DNA of 64,000 bases, from assembly GCF_017874625.1 (NCBI RefSeq), contig NZ_JAGIKZ010000003.1, positions 1 through 64,000 on the forward strand, in the 5' to 3' direction. The notes below the pieces were generated by a model. The model made no database searches. It saw nothing but the letters and a program-made list of their open reading frames with translations, and had not been told where the DNA came from. The DNA comes from Cytobacillus eiseniae (GTDB taxonomy: Bacteria; Bacillota; Bacilli; Bacillales; Cytobacillaceae). Within the stretch, counting starts at the first letter, position 1, and the number at the start of each line of letters is the position of its first letter. The position numbers were made by a program, and so were the translations under genes. Below are positions 41,735 to 51,401 of the stretch, one piece after another.

Positions 41735-42912
41735 TATTCTATCACCTCATCTTTTGGAAGAGCTGCCGGTGGACCGATATAGCCAGGTCTCCTTATTGTC
41801 GCATTAACATTGATTTTGAATTTTACCTCTTGGAACTTCTCATCCCATCTATCCTCTACTTTCCTCCATTCCTTTGGATATTTTTGATGAAATCTCCTTG
41901 CGAAATTGACGACATCTGCCGCGTATTCCTGTTGGAGCTTCTCTACTGTACCGGTTACTCTTTCCTTTAAAGCTACTTCGTATTTTTTCTTAACTTTCAT
42001 CAGGACCACTTCATTCATTAAATTTAAATGTGTTTCATTTTGAACAATATCTCCCTCAATATTTATGTTTAGATTCATAATCCAGTGACCTTCAGTAATT
42101 TCGGGTATAAATTTGACCTTTCCTAACGTCGGGGTTAACGTAATTTCTCCATCTGCATCATCAGCCTTAATAGATATTGTGCTTCTTTTTACCTTATCCT
42201 TTAACCACAGCAAACCGCGAGTTTCTTTTATGTTTAATGTTCCGACCATTCTATCTTTTTTAAAAATAGCTGTCCCATCAATAACAGGTATGGTTTCATG
42301 TGATTTTCGTGCACTCTCCTTTGATTCCAGCTTTTTTATATAGGGAATAGACACACTTTCACTTTCCCCCATTAAGCCCATATCAACATCTTTTAATGTT
42401 GTCTTCGTTCCATATTCATCCTCTGTTAATTTTCTTAGTGCTGTCCCTGAAAATCTTTCAAGGGGCGGAACTAATGTCAAAATTCCCCTAGCCTTTCCTT
42501 CACTTACGTATAGAAAGGACTTTCCCCGTGGACCCGGATGACGAGTCAAATAGTCTATTTCTTTTCGTATCCCGCCTTTAGCAAGTTCATTACCAAAAAT
42601 ATATATTTTACACTGGCCCCAAAACAGTCTTCTTGGTACATTCGTTTGTAACATCGAAACAGCATTTGCTAGATTATCTCCTATTCCTTCGCGAACAAAA
42701 ATGGGGCCTTGGCTTAGGTCTTCTCCTGTTTCTCCGCTTGTAATTGCACGAGGAATAAATATCTGGACGGAGATTCTTATTTGCCCATCCTCCAAACGGT
42801 CTATACCTGCCGCCATAATAATGGCAAGATCCTTCATTTCTACCCGATCCATGCAACCAGTAAGAGTTGGCATAAAACAAAAGCACATGAGGAAAAGAAG
42901 GCTTTTCTTCAA
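41734..42912 (-). CDS. gerKC: Ger(x)C family spore germination lipoprotein
   Basis: A 392-residue GerAC/KC-type lipoprotein with a signal peptide and lipobox (LTGC near residue 19-20) and the family start DRVEMKDLAIIMAAGID. It anchors to the spore inner membrane as the C subunit of a nutrient receptor. It starts with TTG 42912, with AAAGGAGTG ten bases upstream, overlapping gerB by 4 bp. The K versus A/B subtype cannot be fixed from sequence alone. Confidence 0.9.
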   Translation of the reverse strand: MKKSLLFLMCFCFMPTLTGCMDRVEMKDLAIIMAAGIDRLEDGQIRISVQIFIPRAITSGETGEDLSQGPIFVREGIGDNLANAVSMLQTNVPRRLFWGQCKIYIFGNELAKGGIRKEIDYLTRHPGPRGKSFLYVSEGKARGILTLVPPLERFSGTALRKLTEDEYGTKTTLKDVDMGLMGESESVSIPYIKKLESKESARKSHETIPVIDGTAIFKKDRMVGTLNIKETRGLLWLKDKVKRSTISIKADDADGEITLTPTLGKVKFIPEITEGHWIMNLNINIEGDIVQNETHLNLMNEVVLMKVKKKYEVALKERVTGTVEKLQQEYAADVVNFARRFHQKYPKEWRKVEDRWDEKFQEVKFKINVNATIRRPGYIGPPAALPKDEVIE

Positions 42913-44006
42913 CTGCTTTCACTCCTTTTCAAACGTGCTAAAGCAATTAGTAGCAAGAATAGAGGGAGAATCGTCTGAACAAAAACGAAATAAAAAGGCT
43001 GAATTTTTGTCATATAATCTGCTAAAATCACGATATTAGGGATGTCCCAGTAACTAAAGAAGATCAAAAGCAGACTTAAGGGAAACACAATACTCCGATA
43101 ATCGGAAAGTCTCAATAGCTGTGCAAGGCCCAAGCTGGCTACATATAAAAAAACGGACACTTTAACATAATTACCGAGAATCCAAGAAGCTGTAATGATG
43201 GCTTCAAAGTTCTCGAAAAATCCCAATACACTAATGGCACCGACGATCGAGTATACAGGATAAAATTGATTGGCAGATGAATCCGCTAATAGGGTAAGTA
43301 CAAAAAAGTTAACATATAATAGAATAAGCATAACGTAAAGTGAGGCTTTCATCCCCGACTTCAAACCTGTGTTTTTGCTATTAACAAAAGGAAATAAAAA
43401 TGATAAAAGAAAAAACTCACTAAACCATGCAGTATGTACAAATCCCCCCTTAATTACAGGAAGCAATCCGTTCTCAAAAATGGGGAGCATATAGGTAACA
43501 TCAATATCCTTAATTAATAAAAGAAGAGATAAAGACGTAATCAGATATAGGGTTGTGCAAATAACAGCGGTTCTTGCAATTACCTCAATTCCCCCACGCA
43601 CCGCTAAGGCGCTGACAAACATGATACTGATAGAAAAAAATACACCGGGAGTTTCAAACATTACATTACCAGTAATAAAATCAGTATACTGTCTGATTAT
43701 TAACCCTGTATTATGAATATAAAATGAAACAAGAAAAAGACTAAATATCTTTCCGACTGCTTTTCCAAGGATTATTTCGCTATATTGGATCGGGGTTAAC
43801 TTCGGATACAATTGATAGAGCTTCCAGGTAATATATACAGTGATAAAACCGATTAAAGAGCCTACTATTGGTGTCATCCACATGTCGTGCTGAGCATACT
43901 TTCCAGCGATGGATGGGATGGAAAGGATGCCCGTAGCAATAATGGTCGGAACCATCATAAATTCTATTTGAAGGCTTGATATTTGCCCCTTTTCTATCAT
44001 GGTCAT
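42909..44006 (-). CDS. gerKB: GerAB/KB-type spore germination permease
   Basis: A 365-residue protein with about ten membrane helices of the amino-acid/polyamine/organocation permease fold; B subunits carry the nutrient-binding site. Segments such as GKISSLQ-like IEKGQISSLQIEFMM and the IPSIAGKYAQHDMW loop are typical of the family. The start may be ATG 44006 or the ATG two codons later, which is better spaced from GGCGGTG. It lies between gerA and gerC in the operon. Confidence 0.9.
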   Translation of the reverse strand: MTMIEKGQISSLQIEFMMVPTIIATGILSIPSIAGKYAQHDMWMTPIVGSLIGFITVYITWKLYQLYPKLTPIQYSEIILGKAVGKIFSLFLVSFYIHNTGLIIRQYTDFITGNVMFETPGVFFSISIMFVSALAVRGGIEVIARTAVICTTLYLITSLSLLLLIKDIDVTYMLPIFENGLLPVIKGGFVHTAWFSEFFLLSFLFPFVNSKNTGLKSGMKASLYVMLILLYVNFFVLTLLADSSANQFYPVYSIVGAISVLGFFENFEAIITASWILGNYVKVSVFLYVASLGLAQLLRLSDYRSIVFPLSLLLIFFSYWDIPNIVILADYMTKIQPFYFVFVQTILPLFLLLIALARLKRSESS

Positions 44007-44024
44007 TTCACCGCCAATCTCACT

Positions 44025-45581
44025 TTATTCATCGCCATTCTTAGGGACAGGTTTTAAGTTTGTTCCTTGTCTAACGGCATTAAATTCCCCTGTTAAATGG
44101 GGACGTAAGTTCATCTTCCATAATGGGGAACGAATGAGTGTATCTTTCATCGAAGGTTTTTGTAAAGTGGATATTGGACTTAAGTAAGGAACCCCAAATG
44201 ATCTTAGTGTTGATAAATGGATAATAATCATAATTAACGCAAGCATCACACCGATTAATCCTAAGAAGCCTGCAAGGAAAATGATAGGAAACCTTAACAA
44301 TCGGATGGAAAGACCGATTGAATAGCGAGGCGCCATGAATGAAGCAATCCCTGTAATACTCACTACGATAATCATAGGTGCAGAAACAATCCCTGCCTGA
44401 ACAGCTGCTTGTCCAATAACGAGAGCCCCAACGATACTGACAGCTGAACCAACCTGTTTTGGAAGACGTATTCCAGCCTCCCGCAAGGCTTCAAAGGCAA
44501 TTTCCATCATGATCGCCTCTACAATGGCAGGGAATGGGACACCTTCTCTGGAGGAAGCGATACTTAGCAGGAGGTCTGTTGGAACCATTTCCTGATGAAA
44601 TGTTGTAATGGCAACATATATAGAAGGAAGGAATAAGGATATTACTACAAAAAGAAAACGAAGAGACCGGATGAAGGTTCCAATCCAAAACCGCTCATAA
44701 TAGTCCTCTTGGGATTGAAAAAGACTAAAAAAACTCACGGGAGCAATCAAGGAAAAGGGTGTCCCTTCAATGATTAAAATCGCTCTTCCCTCCAGTAAAT
44801 TAGCACTAGCCACATCTGGACGCTCTGTATATAATAACTGCGGAAATGGGGAATAAGGACTATCCTCTATGAATTGTTCAATGTACCCACTTTCTAATAC
44901 ACCATCAATATGAATGCGATTAAGACGGTTTTCGATTTCCTCAATTAGAGTTCTATCTATTAACCCCTCTATATATGCGATCATAACCTTGGTTTTCGTA
45001 TATTTGCCGACATGAACAGCTTTCATTTTCAATGCTGGGTCTTTTATAATCCGCCTTAATAAAGATGTATTCACACCCAAAGATTCAGTAAAACCTTCTC
45101 TCGGTCCTCTAATGGAGGTTTCAGCTTGGGGCTCCTCGATTGAGCGCTTTTCAAATTTCACTAAGCCTAGAGATAAAGCCTCTTCAAACCCATCTAAAAG
45201 CAAAACTGGGTTTCCAGCTGAAATGGCATTGACACATTCAGAGAACGTAGATATTGTTTCTATATTTGAAATTGGCAATCGATTTTTTATAGAAATAAGA
45301 AAATCTATTTCCTTGAACTCGTTTTTTAATAATGTATCAAGCACTTGTTCGTCAAGCTTATGAGTATCACTTAAACCTTCTATATAAATGATGGTGGCAT
45401 CGATTTTCCCAACAACAAAAGAACGAAATATCACATCCGAACTATCTTGATATAAAGAGGAAAATAAATGAATATTTTCTGTAAGCTTTTTTGATAAAGG
45501 GATTTCCTGTGAAGATGTCTGTTGTTGTGCTTTTTGCTTTTTAGGTTTCTTCTTTAAAGGAAGACGTCTAATTCGAATCAC
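44025..45581 (-). CDS. gerKA: GerAA/KA-type spore germination protein
   Basis: A protein of about 518 residues with an N-terminal soluble domain (to about residue 300, including IYIEGLSD and GPREGFTESLGVN) and a C-terminal half with five or so membrane helices (LRFLFVVISLFLPSIYVAI; VGSAVSIVGALVIGQAAVQAG). This is the A subunit of a gerA-type nutrient receptor; work on B. subtilis GerAA indicates A subunits form an ion channel. GTG 45581 has AGGGAGG eight bases upstream; ATG 45605 is an alternative with a weaker site. It is the first gene of a four-gene minus-strand operon. Confidence 0.92.
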   Translation of the reverse strand: MIRIRRLPLKKKPKKQKAQQQTSSQEIPLSKKLTENIHLFSSLYQDSSDVIFRSFVVGKIDATIIYIEGLSDTHKLDEQVLDTLLKNEFKEIDFLISIKNRLPISNIETISTFSECVNAISAGNPVLLLDGFEEALSLGLVKFEKRSIEEPQAETSIRGPREGFTESLGVNTSLLRRIIKDPALKMKAVHVGKYTKTKVMIAYIEGLIDRTLIEEIENRLNRIHIDGVLESGYIEQFIEDSPYSPFPQLLYTERPDVASANLLEGRAILIIEGTPFSLIAPVSFFSLFQSQEDYYERFWIGTFIRSLRFLFVVISLFLPSIYVAITTFHQEMVPTDLLLSIASSREGVPFPAIVEAIMMEIAFEALREAGIRLPKQVGSAVSIVGALVIGQAAVQAGIVSAPMIIVVSITGIASFMAPRYSIGLSIRLLRFPIIFLAGFLGLIGVMLALIMIIIHLSTLRSFGVPYLSPISTLQKPSMKDTLIRSPLWKMNLRPHLTGEFNAVRQGTNLKPVPKNGDE

Positions 45582-45728
45582 TTCAAATTCCTCCCTTTGC
45601 CTCATGTATATAGTTAACTTTCCTTATATTTAATAAAATATTCAAAATGCAAATGACATAAAAGCATGTGAGGCAAAGAAAGGAACTTCAAAAGGAGGGG
45701 AATAAATTAAAGAGAATAAAAGAAGACT

Positions 45729-45751
45729 AGGATAATTATCCTAGTTTTTAT
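45729..45751. terminator. Symmetric terminator hairpin
   Basis: ACTAGGATAA / TTATCCTAGT with a T tract on the plus side and an A-rich region on the other. It isolates the ger promoter region. No gene is visible in 45606-45907. Confidence 0.65.
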
Positions 45752-45907
45752 GATTATGTGTTCCTATCGAGCTGTTAATTGGGGGCGCGTAGCATAGAAA
45801 TTTACCTAATATGCTTGAATTTCACATTGTTATTAGCCTTTTTTATTCTATAATTTAAACTTATTTACTAATTCTCTTAAATCTTCTGCATTTTCATAGA
45901 TATTAAT

Positions 45908-46108
45908 ATGGTGGAAGGGATCATAATAATTCAAGATAACGGAGTTGGGTTTGAGCCTGAGTTTGTTAAGGGAAATCAGATGAAGGGAATCGGCCTTTTC
46001 AGTATAAGAGAAAGAGCTGAGGGATTAGGGGGCGAAGCCATCATTGAAACAAACTTAAATCAAGGAACCTTAATACATGTTAGAATCCCACAAAAAGATA
46101 GCTTTTAA
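45908..46108 (+). pseudogene. Histidine kinase C-terminal fragment
   Basis: The 66-residue frame contains only the last part of a HATPase domain: G1 box DNGVGF and G2 region GIGLFSIRERAEGLGG, the pattern of NarL/LiaS/YdfH-class kinases, then a normal C-terminus. There is no dimerisation or sensor part and no response-regulator gene. In B. subtilis ydfH-ydfI lie beside ydfJ, an MMPL-family transporter, and an MMPL gene follows here. This is probably the remains of the cognate kinase. Confidence 0.75.
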
Positions 46109-46146
46109 AAGCCTAGTTTTGTCACTGACTTTCACTAGGCTTTTTG
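46107..46146 (+). terminator. Terminator after the kinase fragment
   Basis: AAAGCCTAG pairs with CTAGGCTTT across an 18-base loop, followed by T residues. Confidence 0.8.
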
Positions 46147-46383
46147 TATGTCCTTGCTTATAACAGAAGGATACTTGGATCGTATGGAAGTGTATCATGC
46201 CTCCAAACCACGATATATTATATGCATATTGAATTAGGTTAAATAAGGGAATCAGTGAATCCTCTAGGAATACTTATGCTAACAAAAAAACAGTTTTTCA
46301 ACAAATGTAACTAAAAGTTGATATTAAATTTATATTCAATTAGTAACATAATAATCGAAAACATTTAAAGGGAGGTTTACATT

Positions 46384-48504
46384 TTGAGAAAACTGTTATA
46401 CCCAATTACAGATTGGGTTTCAACTAAACGTGGAATGTGGATAACGATCATCGCTTGGCTCGTCCTTATGGTCGGATTAAGTGCAGGACCAAGGCTTGGT
46501 GATTATAAAGTAACTAATTTCCAGTCGCTTCCTAATGAAGCCCAATCTATAATTGCTGAGAAAAAGACAGAGGAGTTATTTCCAAACGAGCAAGGAACAC
46601 CGGGAATTCTTGTTTTTCACAATGATAAAGGAGACATCAATACCGATGAGGTCATTCAAATACTAGAAGGAATAGTAGCAGAAGATATTAAAGGAATTGA
46701 GACGATCGTTGATATCAGAGTCCTTCCACCTCAAGCATTAACTGGCTTTATTTCTGAAGATGCTTCAACGATGATTGTTCCGATGGAATTGGAACAGGAC
46801 CTTGGCAATGACCAATATTCTGATATCAATGATAAGGTATCAGAAATTGGGAATAATCTTGCAGATGAGTTTGAAAATATGACTTTTTATATTACTGGCC
46901 CTGCTGGGATTGCTGGGGATACACTTAAGCTGTTTGAACAAGCAGACTTTGTTCTATTACTTGCAACTATTGCGATTATCTTAGTTTTACTAATTGTCAT
47001 TTACCGTTCACCGTTGCTTGCATTTATCCCTCTATTTGCTACGGTTATTGTCTATCAGATTGTAAATCAAAGTATTGCTTTACTAGGAGCGGGCGGGTTA
47101 GAAATCAATAACTCTACAACCTCAATTATGAGCATTTTGCTATTTGCTGCGGTGATTGATTATTCACTATTTGTATTCTCCCGATACCGTGAGGAACTCA
47201 ACAAGTTTGAAAGCAAATATGAAGCAATGAAAATGGCAATGCGTGCAACTGGGGAACCAGTATTTTTTGCTGGGGGTACTGTGTTAGCAGCGATGCTAAT
47301 CTTATTCTTTGCTAATTTCCGTGATTATCAAAACTTTGCTCCAATTTTTGGGCTTGCCATATTCTTTATTATGTTAGCATCGATCACGTTGGTGCCAGCT
47401 TTATTTACGCTGTTTGGTCGTAAAGCATTTTGGCCGAGAGTTCCAAAGTACGGCCAAGAAAATGAAGTAAAACATGGCATCTGGGGGCCGATTGCTAAGT
47501 TTGTGGTGAACAAGCCTGGTGTTTCTGGTGGAATTGTTGGTATTTTCCTTCTCGTAACTGCTTTTAATGTGTTTAATCTTGATTTTGAGTTTGATACTGT
47601 CAAAAAGTTTCCTGAGGATTTACCTTCTCGAGTGGGTTATGAAATAGTAGAAGAAAGATATGATAAAGGGGAACTAGCACCTGCAACACTGTTAATCGAA
47701 AGTGATGAAGCTCTAGGACAAGAACATATAACTACTATTATAGATAAATTAAAGGAATATGATGAAATTGCTTCAGTCCGACTGACTGCACAAACTGAAG
47801 ACGCAAGGGATTTTAAACTAAGTGTTGTGTTAGCAACGAATCCATATTCTACAGAATCTATGAGTATTATTGAAGAGTTACGTAAAGATACACCAAATCT
47901 GTTAAAAAATCTTTCAATTTCTGGAGAAGCACATTATAGTGGAGTAACTGCAAAGCTTGTAGATGAACGAGATATTAATACGAGAGATATCTTTACAATT
48001 GTGATATTAGAAACATTCTTAATACTAATTCTTTTATTTGCTCTAACGCGTTCAATGAAAATGCCAATTTATATGATGGCGACAATCCTACTTTCCTATG
48101 TATCTGCTTTAGGTCTTGGTATTTTCCTTGTTGATCTCTTATTTGGTTATGACGCATTAAGTACTCGAGTACCTGTATATGCATTCATCTTCCTTGTGGC
48201 ATTAGGGATCGATTATAACATCATCCTTGCCTCAAGATTTATAGAAGAGAGAAAGACTCATCGAGTGAAAGATGCTCTTGAAATCGCAATTCGTAATACT
48301 GGGGGTGTCATATCATCTGCGGGTATCATTCTAGCTGCAACCTTTGCGGCATTGACAACGATGCCAATTGCTGATCTTTTCGTATTTGGATTCATAGTCG
48401 CTATTGGAATCTTAATTGATACATTTTTAGTTCGTGGAATGCTGCTTCCAGCTTTGATACTATTATTTGAAAAAGATAAGCAAACCTCGCATAATAGTCA
48501 ATAA
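46384..48504 (+). CDS. MMPL/RND-family transporter (YdfJ-like)
   Basis: A 706-residue protein with twelve predicted membrane helices in two halves: TM1 near residue 20, an outer loop to about 190, TM2-6 to about 350, TM7 near 380, an outer loop, then TM8-12. The motifs AAVIDYSLFVFSRYRE and LGIDYNIILASRFIEE are the paired GDY-type proton-relay segments of MMPL proteins. Substrates are likely lipids or hydrophobic compounds. TTG 46384 follows GGAGGT. A two-component system is encoded directly downstream. Confidence 0.88.
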   Translation: MRKLLYPITDWVSTKRGMWITIIAWLVLMVGLSAGPRLGDYKVTNFQSLPNEAQSIIAEKKTEELFPNEQGTPGILVFHNDKGDINTDEVIQILEGIVAEDIKGIETIVDIRVLPPQALTGFISEDASTMIVPMELEQDLGNDQYSDINDKVSEIGNNLADEFENMTFYITGPAGIAGDTLKLFEQADFVLLLATIAIILVLLIVIYRSPLLAFIPLFATVIVYQIVNQSIALLGAGGLEINNSTTSIMSILLFAAVIDYSLFVFSRYREELNKFESKYEAMKMAMRATGEPVFFAGGTVLAAMLILFFANFRDYQNFAPIFGLAIFFIMLASITLVPALFTLFGRKAFWPRVPKYGQENEVKHGIWGPIAKFVVNKPGVSGGIVGIFLLVTAFNVFNLDFEFDTVKKFPEDLPSRVGYEIVEERYDKGELAPATLLIESDEALGQEHITTIIDKLKEYDEIASVRLTAQTEDARDFKLSVVLATNPYSTESMSIIEELRKDTPNLLKNLSISGEAHYSGVTAKLVDERDINTRDIFTIVILETFLILILLFALTRSMKMPIYMMATILLSYVSALGLGIFLVDLLFGYDALSTRVPVYAFIFLVALGIDYNIILASRFIEERKTHRVKDALEIAIRNTGGVISSAGIILAATFAALTTMPIADLFVFGFIVAIGILIDTFLVRGMLLPALILLFEKDKQTSHNSQ

Positions 48505-48508
48505 AAAA

Positions 48509-48537
48509 GAATACAAAGGGCTCCCTTTGTATTCTCC
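48509..48537 (+). terminator. Hairpin after the MMPL gene
   Basis: Perfect 12-bp stem GAATACAAAGGG / CCCTTTGTATTC with a 2-base gap, followed by TCCCTTTT. The T tract is weak, so readthrough into the response regulator is possible. Confidence 0.65.
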
Positions 48538-48556
48538 CTTTTAGGAGGTTTAGGAT

Positions 48557-49228
48557 ATGAACATTCTCGTTGTCGACGATGACATCTATATACAACAGCT
48601 TGTATCAATACATTTAAGCCGAGAAGGTTATAAAGTATATAGAGCTAATCATGCCAGGGAAGCATTAGCCTTTTTAGAAGAAAAAACAGTTGATTTGGCG
48701 ATTGTCGATGTTATGATGCCTGAGATGAATGGATTTGAATTAACAAAGATATTGTCGGACGACTTTGATCTTCCCGTCATTCTTCTGACTGCCAAAGGAC
48801 AGATTAGTGACAAGGAACAAGGCTTTTTGTCTGGTTCTGAGGACTATATCGTCAAGCCTTTTGAGGTGAAAGAGCTCTTGTTTCGTGTTGCAGTTATTTT
48901 GCGTCGGGTGGAACGTGCTCTGGAAACTGTCATTAAAGTAGGGAACCTCATGATCGATCGCAAGAACTTTGAATTAATTATTAATCAAGAAACCATCCTT
49001 CTCCCCTTAAAGGAATTTGAACTATTAAGCCTATTAGCTTCACGTGTGAATAAGATTACTCCTAGAACTATACTAATTGAACAAGTTTGGGGCGTTGATT
49101 ATGAAGGGGGAGAACAAACCTTAAATACTCATATGAATCGTATCCGATATCGTTTGAAAAAATATGGGGCATCGGTGGAAATTCAGACAGTTCGAGGAAT
49201 GGGCTACAAGCTAGAGGTAATTGAATGA
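48557..49228 (+). CDS. OmpR/PhoB-family response regulator
   Basis: A 223-residue regulator with a receiver domain (acidic pair DDD near residues 7-9, phospho-acceptor Asp in VDVMMPEMNG near residue 51, Lys in VKPFE near 100) and a C-terminal winged helix (about residues 130-220, with VWGVDYEGGEQTLNTHMNRIRYRLK). It overlaps the kinase start by 4 bp (ATGA). Targets are unknown; the flanking MMPL transporter and the small membrane gene at 50626 are candidates by position. Confidence 0.93.
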   Translation: MNILVVDDDIYIQQLVSIHLSREGYKVYRANHAREALAFLEEKTVDLAIVDVMMPEMNGFELTKILSDDFDLPVILLTAKGQISDKEQGFLSGSEDYIVKPFEVKELLFRVAVILRRVERALETVIKVGNLMIDRKNFELIINQETILLPLKEFELLSLLASRVNKITPRTILIEQVWGVDYEGGEQTLNTHMNRIRYRLKKYGASVEIQTVRGMGYKLEVIE

Positions 49229-50622
49229 AGACTTTATATCGAAAATTTATTGTTGCAACGCTATTGATTTTAATAATTAGTATTACTATTGGTATAATTT
49301 TAGCCAATTTTTTCTACATGACCTCAACAAAACAGAAGATTGATCGACAAAATGTAGAGATTGCACATAACATTGCATTAAATCTTGAGAATATGCATTC
49401 TGGTAGCTCCTCCTTTGAGCCTTTCTTGGAATCGATTGGGGATCTTGGGTATCAGATTTATGTTGTCAACGAATCTGGAAAAGAAGCTTATTTTGGCCAG
49501 CCTTTTACTAAAACAGATCTTCCTGAAGAAGCCATTAGGGTTATTAAAGATAAGGAAATCTATCATGGAATGAGTCATTTTTCGCATAAGTTTTTGATGA
49601 TGGGACATTTCTCAAATGATATAAAAAATACGGTAGGCGTACCATTCGATATGAACGGGCAACAACATGGATTGTTCTTACGTCCAAATAATAAGCTGCT
49701 TTTTTCAGATATTCATATGATACTGGCATGGTTCTTTGTAGCAATTGTGATTGTTAGTATTAGTGGAGTAATCCTATTGGCAAAGCATCTTATTCAGCCG
49801 ATTACAAAGTTAACAGAAGCAACCCAAGAGTTTACACGTGAGAATTTTTATTACCCATTAAAGATCAATCGTAACGATGAGATTGGGCAATTAGTGGAGA
49901 GTTTTAATACAATGCAGAAGCAGTTACAGCATAATGACGAAGCCCGTAAATCATTTATCAGTAATGTGTCTCATGACTTTCAATCTCCACTTATGAATAT
50001 TCAGGGGTATGCAGAACTTCTGATGTCACAAAAAGTTACTGAGCGTGAAAACAGAGAATACTTACAAATTATTGATCTTGAATCAAAGCGGCTCTCAAAT
50101 CTTACGAAGCAGCTATTGCTTCTGACATCTCTTGATCAGAAATCCTATCCGATGAGGGTTTCAGAAGTGCAATTGGATGAACAGATTAAACAAACGATTC
50201 GAAGGTATCAATGGCGATTAGAGGAGAAGGAGATTGAAGTTTCTTATAAACTACTATCTATTCGGATGAAGGTTGATGCAGAGCTTATGAGCAACGTATG
50301 GGATAACTTGTTAACAAATTCAATAAAGTATAATGCTCATGGTGGTAGTATTTGGATTGGCTTATCCATGAATGAATCCTTCCTAACGATCATTTTTAAA
50401 GATACAGGAATCGGTATGTCCGAAAAGGCTGTATCACAAATTTTTGAGCGTTTTTACCGTGTTGATTCATCAAGAAAAAGGGATGGAACAGGACTTGGTT
50501 TATCTATTGTTAAACAAATTATTGACCTTCATGGAGGGGAAATCAAGGTTGATAGCATGGTTGGTGAAGGGACAACATTCACAATCATACTCCCAAAAAT
50601 AAATAAAAAATTGGAGGAATAG
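49225..50622 (+). CDS. Sensor histidine kinase
   Basis: A 465-residue kinase with TM1 near residues 8-30, an extracytoplasmic sensor of about 130 residues, TM2 near 165-188, a HAMP domain (residues 190-240), a HisKA helix with the phospho-His in NVSHDFQSPLMNIQGY near residue 252, and a HATPase domain with N box NLLTNSIKYN, G1 DTGIGM and G2 GTGLGLSIV. It is coupled to the response regulator by overlap. The signal is unknown. Confidence 0.93.
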   Translation: MKTLYRKFIVATLLILIISITIGIILANFFYMTSTKQKIDRQNVEIAHNIALNLENMHSGSSSFEPFLESIGDLGYQIYVVNESGKEAYFGQPFTKTDLPEEAIRVIKDKEIYHGMSHFSHKFLMMGHFSNDIKNTVGVPFDMNGQQHGLFLRPNNKLLFSDIHMILAWFFVAIVIVSISGVILLAKHLIQPITKLTEATQEFTRENFYYPLKINRNDEIGQLVESFNTMQKQLQHNDEARKSFISNVSHDFQSPLMNIQGYAELLMSQKVTERENREYLQIIDLESKRLSNLTKQLLLLTSLDQKSYPMRVSEVQLDEQIKQTIRRYQWRLEEKEIEVSYKLLSIRMKVDAELMSNVWDNLLTNSIKYNAHGGSIWIGLSMNESFLTIIFKDTGIGMSEKAVSQIFERFYRVDSSRKRDGTGLGLSIVKQIIDLHGGEIKVDSMVGEGTTFTIILPKINKKLEE

Positions 50623-50625
50623 ATC

Positions 50626-51036
50626 ATGGAAAAAACTTGGAGTATACGATTAATTCGATTTTCAGCTATATTTGGTATAATCGGCACGTTTCTGGGTTCT
50701 CAAATGTCTGGAAATATGGATTATTCGTTGAGACCGATTCATGCCCATATCCTACTAGTAGGATGGCTTTCAGTATTTGCGTGGGGAATTTTTTATAAGG
50801 TGTATACGATAAAATATAAAAAACTTGTTTCGATTCACAGTATTCTAGGAATGGTAGGTGCTGTTGGATTAACCGTTGGTATGTGGATGTACAATTTAAA
50901 TCCATTAAATCTGAATGAAACCTTTGTAATGGTGTTATTTATCGTGGGGGGAACTTTACTGCTACTTGCCTTTTTATTATTCGTTCCAATCACTTTTTTC
51001 ATTGATAAACAGAAAGAAAGCACGACTAATTCTTAA
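50626..51036 (+). CDS. Four-helix membrane protein with HxH motif
   Basis: A 136-residue protein with four helices (about residues 9-27, 38-58, 66-88 and 98-125). RPIHAHILLVGWLSVFAWG resembles the His-containing first helices of heme-copper oxidase or NorB-like subunit I proteins, but the rest of such an enzyme is missing. It starts 3 bp after the kinase, so it belongs to that operon and may be an accessory sensor or the regulated product. Confidence 0.75.
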   Translation: MEKTWSIRLIRFSAIFGIIGTFLGSQMSGNMDYSLRPIHAHILLVGWLSVFAWGIFYKVYTIKYKKLVSIHSILGMVGAVGLTVGMWMYNLNPLNLNETFVMVLFIVGGTLLLLAFLLFVPITFFIDKQKESTTNS

Positions 51037-51040
51037 TAAC

Positions 51041-51073
51041 AAAGAAGCGTGGGGACAAACCTCACGCTTCTTT
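51041..51073 (+). terminator. Terminator after the two-component operon
   Basis: AAAGAAGCGTG pairs perfectly with CACGCTTCTTT around an 11-base loop. Confidence 0.82.
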
Positions 51074-51224
51074 GATGATCTTTTATTTTTATCTAAATAA
51101 TATTTTTTAGAGAAAATATTTTGTGTAAATAGAAATTTCAATAGAAAAAGGAAGACCTTATTTTGGTAGAATTAAGTCACCGCAACCAATCCAAGAAAAA
51201 GATCTTCCCTATGATGGAAAGCTT

Positions 51225-51347
51225 ATGATTGAAGTCATATTGAAAAAGTTATATTCAAATTGTAATATCATTCAGTTAAGCCGTAGAGCATTAAGAATTA
51301 TTAAGGGAATTATTACTTTTGCCCTAGGACTCAAATTGTTGGCATAA
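51225..51347 (+). pseudogene. Short open frame, possibly a gene remnant
   Basis: A 40-residue frame with a basic helix (SRRALRIIKG) and no ribosome binding site. It could be the end of a decayed transposase or another gene. Shortly upstream, GGAAGACC (near 51151) and AGATCTTCC (near 51200) form an imperfect inverted pair. I cannot identify it. The remainder of 51074-51401 shows no gene. Confidence 0.25.
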
Positions 51348-51401
51348 ATCTGATTTTGCTTTTATATAAAAAGCCAGCATTATCTGCTAGCTTCTAAAGC
51401 T

